Part shown: positions 24,756 through 31,716 of the stretch, one piece after another
Position numbering within the stretch: position 1 is the stretch's first letter
How the letters are laid out: every line of letters starts with the position of its first letter
NCBI RefSeq assembly: GCF_040839445.1
Contig: NZ_JBDPGJ010000004.1
Span: 62,001-126,000, forward strand
Origin: Aquibium pacificus
GTDB taxonomy: Bacteria > Pseudomonadota > Alphaproteobacteria > Rhizobiales > Rhizobiaceae
DNA length: 64,000 bases
Reading direction: 5' to 3'
The notes under the pieces: model-generated
Told to the model about the DNA's origin: nothing
Databases searched by the model: none
What the model saw: the letters and a program-made list of their open reading frames with translations, nothing else
Translations under genes and position numbers: made by a program

Positions 24756-25736
24756 ATGTCCCAGCTGACCAACATACCGACGGCGGAACAGGATTCGCTG
24801 TTCCGCCGGATGATGCTCATCCGCAAGGCCGAAGAGCGGCTGGCCAGCGACTTCAAGGCAGGCGAGCTTCCCGGGTCGGTGCATCTCTACATCGGCCAGG
24901 AAGCGGTCGCGGTCGGCATTTGCGCCCACCTTGCCGACAGCGACTTCATAACCAGCACGCATCGCGGACATGGCCACTTTCTGGCCAAGGGAGGCGACCT
25001 CTTCGCCATGTTCGCGGAGGTGCGCGGTCGCAGTTCCGGAATCTGCGGCGGCATGGGGGGCTCCATGCATGTGGCCGACATGTCGAAAGGCATCATCGGC
25101 GCGAACGGCATCGTCGGCGGCGGTATTGGCATCGCCGCCGGTGCGGCGCTCGCCGCCCAGCTCGACGGCAAGGGAGCCGTCGCGGTCGCGTTCTTCGGCG
25201 ACGGAGCGTCGGCGCAAGGCGTTGTGTCGGAGGCGCTGAATATATCGGCGCTCTGGAAGCTGCCGCTTGTCCTCGTCTGCGAGAACAACGGCTATTCCGA
25301 GTTTTCACCCACCCGGGCGGTCATCTCCGGCAACATCGCCGACCGCGGCGCCGCCTACGGGGTGCCTTCGGTCGCCGTGGACGGGAACGACGTCGCGGCG
25401 ATGTGGCAGGCTGCCCATGAGGCGGTCGATCGGGCGCGCAGTGGTGGCGGTCCGACGTTGATCGAAGCGAGGACCTATCGCTTTCATGGACATGTCGAAG
25501 GCGAGGCCGGCTTTCTGAAGACCCCGTATCGCAGCGAAGAAGAGGTTGAGGAGCGCCGCAACGCCGATCCGATCATGCGGTTCGCCGCCGATCTCGTGGC
25601 GCGGAAGATTCTCGACGAGGGACAGCTTGAGGAGATCTCCCGCGAGATCGGGGCAGCTGTCGACGATGCCGCCGACCGAGCATTGAACGAGCCTTGGCCC
25701 GAGGTGTCGAGCCTCGACGGCCTGGAGGTACGCTGA
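24756..25736 (+). CDS. Thiamine-diphosphate-dependent dehydrogenase E1 alpha subunit
   Basis: A 326-residue E1alpha of the pyruvate/acetoin/branched-chain 2-oxoacid dehydrogenase type. The ThDP-binding motif starts at GDG (148-150, FFGDGASAQG) and ends at ENN (176-178). THRGHGHFLAKGG and GGMGGSMHVAD are typical of the acetoin/pyruvate-type subgroup. With the beta subunit it decarboxylates or cleaves a 2-oxo or acyloin substrate and passes the acyl group to a lipoyl arm. The ATG at 24756 is preferred over a GTG at 24738 that falls inside a hairpin (24716-24738). The stop and the E1beta start overlap by one base (TGATG). Confidence 0.9.
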   Translation: MSQLTNIPTAEQDSLFRRMMLIRKAEERLASDFKAGELPGSVHLYIGQEAVAVGICAHLADSDFITSTHRGHGHFLAKGGDLFAMFAEVRGRSSGICGGMGGSMHVADMSKGIIGANGIVGGGIGIAAGAALAAQLDGKGAVAVAFFGDGASAQGVVSEALNISALWKLPLVLVCENNGYSEFSPTRAVISGNIADRGAAYGVPSVAVDGNDVAAMWQAAHEAVDRARSGGGPTLIEARTYRFHGHVEGEAGFLKTPYRSEEEVEERRNADPIMRFAADLVARKILDEGQLEEISREIGAAVDDAADRALNEPWPEVSSLDGLEVR

Positions 25737-26716
25737 TGGCCCGCAAGAGAATGATCCACGCGATCAACGATGCGCTTTTCGAGGAAATGGAGCGCGACGA
25801 ACGCGTCATTCTGTTCGGCGAGGACGTCGGAACGTCGATTTTCGGCGACACGCGAGGGCTGCAGCAGAAGTTTGGCCGAGAGCGTGTCCGCGACACGCCG
25901 ATATCCGAGACGGTGATGGCGGGCATGGCCGTGGGCGCCGCCGCGGCCGGCTACCGGGTCGTATGCCACCTCATGTATGCCAATTTCATCTACACGGCCT
26001 TCGATGCGATCGCCAACCAGGCGACCAAGCTCAGGCTGATGACCAACGGCCAGATCCGGCTTCCCATCGTCTTCATGGCGGTCGGCGGCGGAGGACGGTC
26101 CAACTCGGCCCAGCATTCGGACTATCCGCATGCCGCCCTTGCCAGCCTCGGCGGCCTCTATGTCGTCACACCCGGCAATTCGGGCGACGCCAAGGGCCTG
26201 TTGAAATCCGCCATCCGCTGCGACGACCCCGTGGTGTTTCTCCAGCCTGCGAGCAGGGGTGGAGAGATGGGCGACGTGCCGGACGAGGAAACGCTCATCC
26301 CGCTGGGTAAGGCAACGGTTACAAAAGAAGGGGCGGATGTCACGTTGGTCGCCATCGCCGCGATGCAGCGGCCTGCCCTGCGCGCCGCGGCCGAACTGGC
26401 GGAAGAGGGGATCGACGTCGAGGTCGTCGATCCACGCACGGTGTTTCCGCTGGACCGGGCGGCGATTCTCGATTCCCTGAAGAAGACCGGCCGCCTCGTG
26501 GTCGCCGACGAGGCGCGCAGCGCGGGAAGCATGGCGAACCAGATCGCGGCGATCGCGGCCGGCGAGGGCTTCCGCTACCTGAAGGCGCCCGTGACCTGCA
26601 TCACCACGCGCGACCTGCCGATCGCCTATTCGCCGCCGCTCGAAACGGCGATGATACCCGACGCCGCGCGCATCGCCGATGGAATAAGAACAATCATGAA
26701 GGAGCGTGCGGCGTGA
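25736..26716 (+). CDS. Thiamine-diphosphate-dependent dehydrogenase E1 beta subunit
   Basis: A 326-residue E1beta partner. FGEDVG (about residues 28-33) and DTPISETVMAGMAVGAA (about 53-69, with the Glu that activates ThDP) are family hallmarks. The C-terminal transketolase-like domain contains DVEVVDPRTVFPLD. RSNSAQHSDYPHAALASLGGL, which resembles the acetoin/pyruvate branch, covers the substrate side. It is tightly coupled to E1alpha upstream, and its stop overlaps the GTG start of the lipoyl-domain gene (GTGA). Confidence 0.9.
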   Translation: MARKRMIHAINDALFEEMERDERVILFGEDVGTSIFGDTRGLQQKFGRERVRDTPISETVMAGMAVGAAAAGYRVVCHLMYANFIYTAFDAIANQATKLRLMTNGQIRLPIVFMAVGGGGRSNSAQHSDYPHAALASLGGLYVVTPGNSGDAKGLLKSAIRCDDPVVFLQPASRGGEMGDVPDEETLIPLGKATVTKEGADVTLVAIAAMQRPALRAAAELAEEGIDVEVVDPRTVFPLDRAAILDSLKKTGRLVVADEARSAGSMANQIAAIAAGEGFRYLKAPVTCITTRDLPIAYSPPLETAMIPDAARIADGIRTIMKERAA

Positions 26717-26955
26717 AGGTCGTCCTCAAACTTCCGAAGCTGAGCATGAACATGGACGAGGCGACGCTCGTCACCTGGCACAAGAAGAACGGCGAGAGTT
26801 TTGCCCCCGGCGACGTTCTATATTCCATCGAGACGGAGAAGGTCACGTCGGATGTTGAGGCGCCCTGTGCCGGCATCCTGCTCGAGACGATGATCGCCGA
26901 AGGCAGCGAAGCCGAGGTCGGGGCGTCGGTCTGCCGGATCGACAAGACCGACTGA
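26713..26955 (+). CDS. Free-standing lipoyl-domain protein
   Basis: An 80-residue protein that is only a biotinyl/lipoyl-attachment domain. The probable modified residue is K43 in SIETEKVTSDVEAP. In ordinary 2-oxoacid dehydrogenases this domain is the N-terminus of a ~400-residue E2 acyltransferase; no E1-binding or acyltransferase region follows here, and no E3 is adjacent. The GTG start overlaps the E1beta stop. It may act as a mobile acyl carrier for E1, with the transfer step done by another protein (hydrolase 2 or an E2 encoded elsewhere). The alternative, a gene truncated by a frameshift, is unlikely because a terminator-like hairpin begins 17 bp downstream. Confidence 0.88.
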   Translation: MKVVLKLPKLSMNMDEATLVTWHKKNGESFAPGDVLYSIETEKVTSDVEAPCAGILLETMIAEGSEAEVGASVCRIDKTD

Positions 26956-26971
26956 CAGTCACACTCGAGGG

Positions 26972-27010
26972 ACGGGAAACCGGCCTTCATCCATTTCGGC
27001 CGGTTCCCGT
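26972..27010. terminator. Bidirectional hairpin between convergent genes
   Basis: ACGGGAA/CCGGCC (26972-26985, one bulged A) pairs with GGCCGG/TTCCCGT (26998-27010): 13 base pairs. It lies between the lipoyl-domain gene and the oppositely oriented AhpD-like gene, so it can terminate both; there is no strong T tract. Confidence 0.6.
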
Positions 27011-27021
27011 TGCCAGTTCGG

Positions 27022-27612
27022 CTATTCGGCTGCGACCGCGATCGGTGTCTGGGTCCGCAGCTTCGGCTGGATCTCGCAGGCTTCGTCCCAGGTGCGAACC
27101 TGGAGCGCGCGCGCAAACTTGCCGACGCCGGTCGTTTCACCGCACAGCAGGGCGAGTTCGATGATTTCCTCCTCGCTGAAATGCTGCTTGACCGCGTCGA
27201 AGACCGCGTCGGAATCCAGCGCCTCGTCGCCCTCGTGGAAGAGGAGCGCAAACCGGAGCGCCGCCTTTTCCCGCTCCGACAGCAGCGGGCTGTTCTCGAA
27301 ATCCATCGTGGCCATGAGTTTTTCCTCGCTCAGGCCTTCCGCGGCGGCGACGCGGGAGCGCACGGTCGAGCAATAGCCGCACTGGTGTTTTGTCGACAGC
27401 AGGACGCGGCACATCTCCTTGATTTCGACGGGCACGATGCCGCCGTTGAGGACTTCGTTCCAGGCGCGCAGCCAGACGCGGCCGACTTCGCTGCGCGTGA
27501 ATATGCTGGCGATCAACGCATCGGGCGCCCCGTTGAAGGTGCATGTGTCGACGAGCAAAGTCTGCGTCCGCGTCATTTCGGACCGTTCGAGCATCTTGAG
27601 CCTGGGTGCCAT
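27022..27612 (-). CDS. Carboxymuconolactone decarboxylase/AhpD-like protein
   Basis: A 196-residue all-helical protein of the CMD/AhpD superfamily. The redox motif C78-G-Y-C81 (HQCGYCSTVRSRVAAAEG) is characteristic of AhpD-like alkylhydroperoxidases. ALRFALLFHEGD and EIIELALLCGETTG follow as in relatives. Such proteins reduce peroxides via lipoylated partners in some bacteria, which makes the nearby lipoyl-domain gene interesting. GGAGG sits just upstream of the start at 27612. It is divergent from a LysR regulator, sharing a 120-bp region with an inverted repeat, which suggests direct control. Confidence 0.82.
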   Translation of the reverse strand: MAPRLKMLERSEMTRTQTLLVDTCTFNGAPDALIASIFTRSEVGRVWLRAWNEVLNGGIVPVEIKEMCRVLLSTKHQCGYCSTVRSRVAAAEGLSEEKLMATMDFENSPLLSEREKAALRFALLFHEGDEALDSDAVFDAVKQHFSEEEIIELALLCGETTGVGKFARALQVRTWDEACEIQPKLRTQTPIAVAAE

Positions 27613-27634
27613 GTTTTCCTCCGTGATGGTCTCG

Positions 27635-27648
27635 CAAGGTACACCTTG
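27635..27648. promoter_or_regulatory. Inverted repeat in the AhpD/LysR promoter
   Basis: CAAGGT-AC-ACCTTG, 6-bp arms with a 2-bp spacer, 23 bp upstream of the AhpD-like start and 85 bp upstream of the LysR start. Candidate LysR-binding or promoter-occlusion site. Confidence 0.4.
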
Positions 27649-27732
27649 TTGCGCGGGTGTGGTATGCATGAACTGAGATCACATCGATACGCATTCTGCA
27701 TGGCAGGATCGTGGAGCGCATCCGGCCCCGGC

Positions 27733-28653
27733 ATGGACACCAGAGTCATCCGCAGTTTTCTGAGGGTCGCCGAGATGGGAAATCTGACGCGGGCGGCCGA
27801 GTCCCTTGGCGTAAGCCAGCCGACATTGACCCGCATCATTCGAGGCCTGGAAACGGAAGCCGGCGTAAAGCTGCTTGAGCGGACGCGACGCGGAGTCCGG
27901 CTTTCGGACGCAGGACAGCATCTCGCGGACAGCCTGCCGGCCTTCGTCTCGGGAATCGAGAATGTCATGGGTGAGATACGATCCGCTGACTTCGAACCGA
28001 CCGGCGAGATCAAGGTGGGTATTCCCCATTCGATGGCCAGGACGGTAGCGGTGCCCTTGGTTACCTGGTTCATCGAACGCTTTCCGAAAAGCACGATCCA
28101 GTTGCAGCTTGGAGTTTCGCACGAAATCGAGCAGGCGCTGGGCTTTGGCCAGATCGACATTGGCATCCTGATAAGCCCGCAGACGCAGGTTCCCCTGGTC
28201 AGCGTGAAGCCGCTTGCGACCGAACCGCTGATGCTGCTCGGACGGTCCGACCAGCCCTTGGCGGCGAATAATGCTAGATGGAGCGAGGTGGAAGGCCTGC
28301 CGCTGATCGTCCCCCCGGTGCAGAACCCGTTGCGGCGTCGCATCAATGCCGCTGCGCAGGCGGCCAGCATCGACTTGACGATTCTGGCAGAGGTCGGGGA
28401 TGCCGCGGTTGCAATGGAACTGGTGGAAAAGGGTGTCGGCTACGCGCTGCTGCCGGAATCGATCAGCCGCGAGATGCGTGAAGGCGGTCGCATCACCGGC
28501 CGAAAGATCGGCAACGAAATGGTCGTATGGACGATCGCCGTGTCCAATCACGGCGCATCGATACGCCTGCGGGACGCGGTCGAAGGGCAACTGCGCGCAA
28601 TCGCCGCGACGCTCGCAACCGGCAGCTCGTGGAGACCGGTAGCGGCCGACTGA
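27733..28653 (+). CDS. LysR-family transcriptional regulator
   Basis: A 306-residue LysR-type regulator. The helix-turn-helix is at the N-terminus (SFLRVAEMGNLTRAAESLGV then SQPTLTRIIRGLE, about residues 6-45), followed by the inducer-binding domain with DIGILISPQ and GVGYALLPES. The start at 27733 places the HTH at the normal position; earlier in-frame codons (27664, 27700) would add an unusual leader. It is divergent from the AhpD-like gene, the typical arrangement for a LysR protein and its target. Confidence 0.9.
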   Translation: MDTRVIRSFLRVAEMGNLTRAAESLGVSQPTLTRIIRGLETEAGVKLLERTRRGVRLSDAGQHLADSLPAFVSGIENVMGEIRSADFEPTGEIKVGIPHSMARTVAVPLVTWFIERFPKSTIQLQLGVSHEIEQALGFGQIDIGILISPQTQVPLVSVKPLATEPLMLLGRSDQPLAANNARWSEVEGLPLIVPPVQNPLRRRINAAAQAASIDLTILAEVGDAAVAMELVEKGVGYALLPESISREMREGGRITGRKIGNEMVVWTIAVSNHGASIRLRDAVEGQLRAIAATLATGSSWRPVAAD

Positions 28654-28715
28654 CGTTCATCGGCAGGATCTCTTCGAGCGGCATTCGGTCCATGGAAATG
28701 ACAATGTTTTCCTAT

Positions 28716-29405
28716 TCAAGTGGCCCGTGTCGCTAGCTCGACCATCCGCGTGACGGTTTCGACATAGTGGTCGATCGACGTGCCACGCTTCCGGTACTTC
28801 GCGCGTTTGACATACCAGTCCTGTAGAAGTGGCTTGATCAGTGCCGCGGTGAGCGCCGGATCCGATACGGAGAAGGCGCCGGATGTATTGCCCCGGTTAA
28901 GAATGTCGGCAAGCACGTTTTCCGCCAGGAGTTCGCTGTCGACAGCCGCGTTCCGTGCCGATTTGGGGAAGGATTTCGCTTCCATGTAAGCGAAGACGAA
29001 CCAGGGCTGCATCTTTTCTGTCAGATGGATGTGGGTCGAGATGACCCATTTCAGATGCGCCAGGGGATCGCGCGAAATATCGTCGGGAGCCGCATACAGG
29101 ACTTCCTTCAATGTGTCCGAGACCTCCCCCAGCACCATCAACAGCAGCGTCTCCTTGCTGTCGAAATAGGAATAGAGTCCACCCATGCTGAGCCCCGACT
29201 CGGAGGCAAGTTCACGCAGCGACGTCGCATGGAATCCCTTCCGGTTGGACAGTCGCAGGAAGGCGCCGACGATGCGTGTCAGATTGGCGACGGCCAGCGG
29301 TTGCTTGCGCACGCGTATGCGCTCGCCATGGCGATCGACGATGCGGGCGCACAGAGCCTCCATCGTGTAGCCATCCGTCGCGCCGGGCCTGATGTGTTGG
29401 CTCAC
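28716..29405 (-). CDS. TetR-family regulator
   Basis: A 229-residue TetR protein. The HTH (about residues 54-98: FHATSLRELASESGLSMGGL, YSYFDSKETLLLMVL) lies further from the N-terminus than usual, after a charged leader. I place the start at the GTG of 29405 because AAGGGAG lies 9 bases upstream; an ATG in MEALCAR, 14 codons further in, is the alternative. It is divergent from the acyl-CoA dehydrogenase at 29627 and the gap contains a perfect 14-bp palindrome, so regulation of that gene and of itself is likely. The ligand is unknown, presumably an acyl-CoA. Confidence 0.85.
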   Translation of the reverse strand: MSQHIRPGATDGYTMEALCARIVDRHGERIRVRKQPLAVANLTRIVGAFLRLSNRKGFHATSLRELASESGLSMGGLYSYFDSKETLLLMVLGEVSDTLKEVLYAAPDDISRDPLAHLKWVISTHIHLTEKMQPWFVFAYMEAKSFPKSARNAAVDSELLAENVLADILNRGNTSGAFSVSDPALTAALIKPLLQDWYVKRAKYRKRGTSIDHYVETVTRMVELATRAT

Positions 29406-29556
29406 TGATCGAGCTCCCTTGTGTGTGATGCGGCTGGAGCGAACCCGCTGCACCGGCGTGTCGCAGGTTTGCCCGCCAGGTGAAATCGGGTCCAACGTTA
29501 GTCGCCGAGGATGGCGGCGAAATCAACGCTTGCAGCCGATGGCTCGACAAATTAAA

Positions 29557-29570
29557 AGCGAGCGCTCGCT
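29557..29570. promoter_or_regulatory. Perfect palindromic TetR-type operator
   Basis: AGCGAGCGCTCGCT, 14 bp, 57 bp before the acyl-CoA dehydrogenase start. The CGAGCG/CGCTCG form is common for TetR operators. Confidence 0.65.
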
Positions 29571-29626
29571 CGGAAATCTTACCGACAGGCGGCCGCCAGC
29601 CCGCCTTGACAGCTTGAGGATCATCC

Positions 29627-30841
29627 ATGGATTTCACCGTTTCACCTCGTATCGAAGAGTTTCGCTCGCGGATCGCCGCGTTTGTCGACCAGAAGATACT
29701 ACCGCTCGAGGCGGATCCGGCGAACTACGATGCACACGAGAACATCCGCCTGGATACTGCCGACGAACTGCGGTCGCAGGCACGCGCGCAAGGCCTTTGG
29801 TGTCTTCAACTGAGAGAGGAGACGGGCGGGCAGGGCTTCGGCAAGATCGGAATGGCGGTGTGCTACGAGGCGATGAACCGTTCGATCTTCGGACCCGTCA
29901 TCTTCAACTCGGCCGCGCCTGACGACGGCAACATGATGCTCCTCGAGGCTGTGGGGACTGAGGCACAGAAGCAGCGTTGGCTCAAGCCGATCGTGGATGG
30001 CAGTGTTCGCTCTTCATTCGTCATGACCGAGCCGCATCCGGGCGGCGGGTCGGATCCGTCCATGATCCAGACCATCGCCACCCGCCAGGGTGACCGCTAC
30101 GTCGTTCGTGGCCGCAAATGGTTCATCACCGGCGCGGAGGAGGCCCGGCATTTCATCCTCGTCGCCAGGACCTCCGAGGATCCGCGCAAGGGACTGACGG
30201 CCTTTCTGTTCGACCGCGACCAGCCAGGCTGGCGGATCGAGCGGCGCATCGGGATCATGGGGCCCGAAGAGCATGGCGGTCATTGCGAACTCGTCTTCGA
30301 CGGGCTCGAAATAGCCGCGGAAAACATCCTGATGAAGGAGGGTGACGGGCTAAAGGCCACGCAGATTCGGCTTGGTCCGGCGCGGTTGACGCATTGCATG
30401 CGCTGGCTTGGCCTGTCGAAGCGTTGCGTCGAGATCGCGCGCGCCTATGCCGCGGAGCGCACCGGGTTCGGCAAGCGCCTCGCCGACCGGGAGTCGATCC
30501 AGATGATGCTCGGCGACCTCGCCATGAAGATCGAGATCGGCCGGCTGCTGGTGATGAAGGCCGCGTGGGCGCTGGACAGTGGCTCCTTCGCTCGAAAGGA
30601 AGTTTCCATGGCCAAGGTGCATGTCGCCAACCTGCTGCACCAGGCGGCCGATACGGCCATCCAGATCAACGGCGCGCGCGGATACTCGAAGGACACGGTT
30701 CTCGAGTGGATCTACCGGTACGCCCGCCAGGCCCGACTCGTCGACGGCGCCGACGAGGTCCATCAGATGGTTCTCAACAAACATCTCGACATGGAAGGCA
30801 GCGACTTCTGGAAATGGGACGCCGCGGGGGGCGGCTCTTGA
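29627..30841 (+). CDS. Acyl-CoA dehydrogenase, ACAD10/11-like
   Basis: A 404-residue flavoprotein of the acyl-CoA dehydrogenase family. FVMTEPHPGGGSDPSMIQT (about 131-149) is the FAD-side block; ARLTHCMRWLGLSKRCVEIA and RTGFGKRLADRESIQMMLGD (about 255-295) resemble mammalian ACAD10/11 and their bacterial relatives. Near the C-terminus the usual YEGT is VDGADEVHQ, also as in that branch, whose members act on long or 4-hydroxylated acyl-CoAs. The start at 29627 is the first ATG and gives the standard N-terminus. The gene is monocistronic on sequence evidence and lies divergent from its probable TetR regulator. Confidence 0.88.
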   Translation: MDFTVSPRIEEFRSRIAAFVDQKILPLEADPANYDAHENIRLDTADELRSQARAQGLWCLQLREETGGQGFGKIGMAVCYEAMNRSIFGPVIFNSAAPDDGNMMLLEAVGTEAQKQRWLKPIVDGSVRSSFVMTEPHPGGGSDPSMIQTIATRQGDRYVVRGRKWFITGAEEARHFILVARTSEDPRKGLTAFLFDRDQPGWRIERRIGIMGPEEHGGHCELVFDGLEIAAENILMKEGDGLKATQIRLGPARLTHCMRWLGLSKRCVEIARAYAAERTGFGKRLADRESIQMMLGDLAMKIEIGRLLVMKAAWALDSGSFARKEVSMAKVHVANLLHQAADTAIQINGARGYSKDTVLEWIYRYARQARLVDGADEVHQMVLNKHLDMEGSDFWKWDAAGGGS

Positions 30842-31116
30842 GCACCTTGGCAGGTATTCAGGCTCGAGGAAGGCGGAAATCAATGCGGCTTGTGCCGCTT
30901 GCCGTGGCAGCGATGGCCGCAGCCGGAGGTATCTAGCGGCCACGCGCGGATCGCGTGAGCCACGCTCATGCGACCCTCTCACGCTATCGATAGTCTCGTC
31001 TTCGGCTAGGAGGTGAGCCACTTCGCTCGGATCCCGTCAAATGGGGAGCAATTGAAAGCCCCTCAAGCTCGCATTGACATCTTGTTTCAGATCAGTCCAT
31101 CTTCCGACAATAGTGA
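30842..31116. other. Intergenic region with a 17-codon signal-peptide-like frame
   Basis: This gap has no normal gene. It contains an ATG at about 30882 followed by codons for MRLVPLAVAAMAAAGGI and a stop, which looks like the start of an exported protein broken off. It may be a relic of a binding-protein gene or a leader peptide. The remainder probably holds the promoter of the XRE-hyuA operon. Confidence 0.35.
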
Positions 31117-31140
31117 ATGTCTGGAGCGGAGCCGCGAGCG

Positions 31141-31716
31141 ATGTCCCCGTCTTCCCGAGAGACCGACGTCCGCAAGATCGGACGCCAGTTCCGCTTTCTG
31201 CGGGAGCGTTCCGGCCGCACGATCGCGCAACTTGCGCGCGCAGCCGGCCTTTCGGAGCGGGCGGTGCGGGACCTCGAGGCCGGCCGCACCAACCCGAGCC
31301 TGGCGACGGTGGTCAGTCTGGCCGACGTGCTCGGCGCCAACCTCAACGACCTCGTCGAGGCGTCGCGCAGAAGGGACTCCATTTCAGATTACTCTCCCGC
31401 ATCCGATGCAACTGAAACGACGGAATTGACGCGGACGCTGCGCTCGCCCCGCATGCGGGCGCGCATCGTGCAGGTCGGCGCCGACGGTGCGGCGAGCCTG
31501 CCGTCGAACGCCGTGTTCGGATACGTGCTCGCCGACAGCGTGGCGGTCGCGCTCGACGGCGAAGAGACCCTGCTTAGGCACGGCGACAGTTTTCATGCGC
31601 AGGCGGGCGTGCTGCGGGGCTGGCGGAGCCAGGCCGGCGGGCGCCTGCTCGTGGTCGAGGCGCTGGCCGATCAGGCAGGACATGCGGCGACGGACGGGGG
31701 ACAGGAGACGGCATGA
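31141..31716 (+). CDS. XRE-family regulator, first gene of the hyu operon
   Basis: A 191-residue (199 if starting at 31117) regulator with an N-terminal Xre helix-turn-helix (RKIGRQFRFLRERSGRTIAQ, then LARAAGLSERAVRDLEAGRT) and a small C-terminal domain that could be a degenerate cupin. The second XRE gene of the operon, at 35906, has a clear cupin. Its stop overlaps the HyuA start by 4 bases (ATGA), so it is translated with the enzymes it presumably controls. Confidence 0.82.
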   Translation: MSPSSRETDVRKIGRQFRFLRERSGRTIAQLARAAGLSERAVRDLEAGRTNPSLATVVSLADVLGANLNDLVEASRRRDSISDYSPASDATETTELTRTLRSPRMRARIVQVGADGAASLPSNAVFGYVLADSVAVALDGEETLLRHGDSFHAQAGVLRGWRSQAGGRLLVVEALADQAGHAATDGGQETA

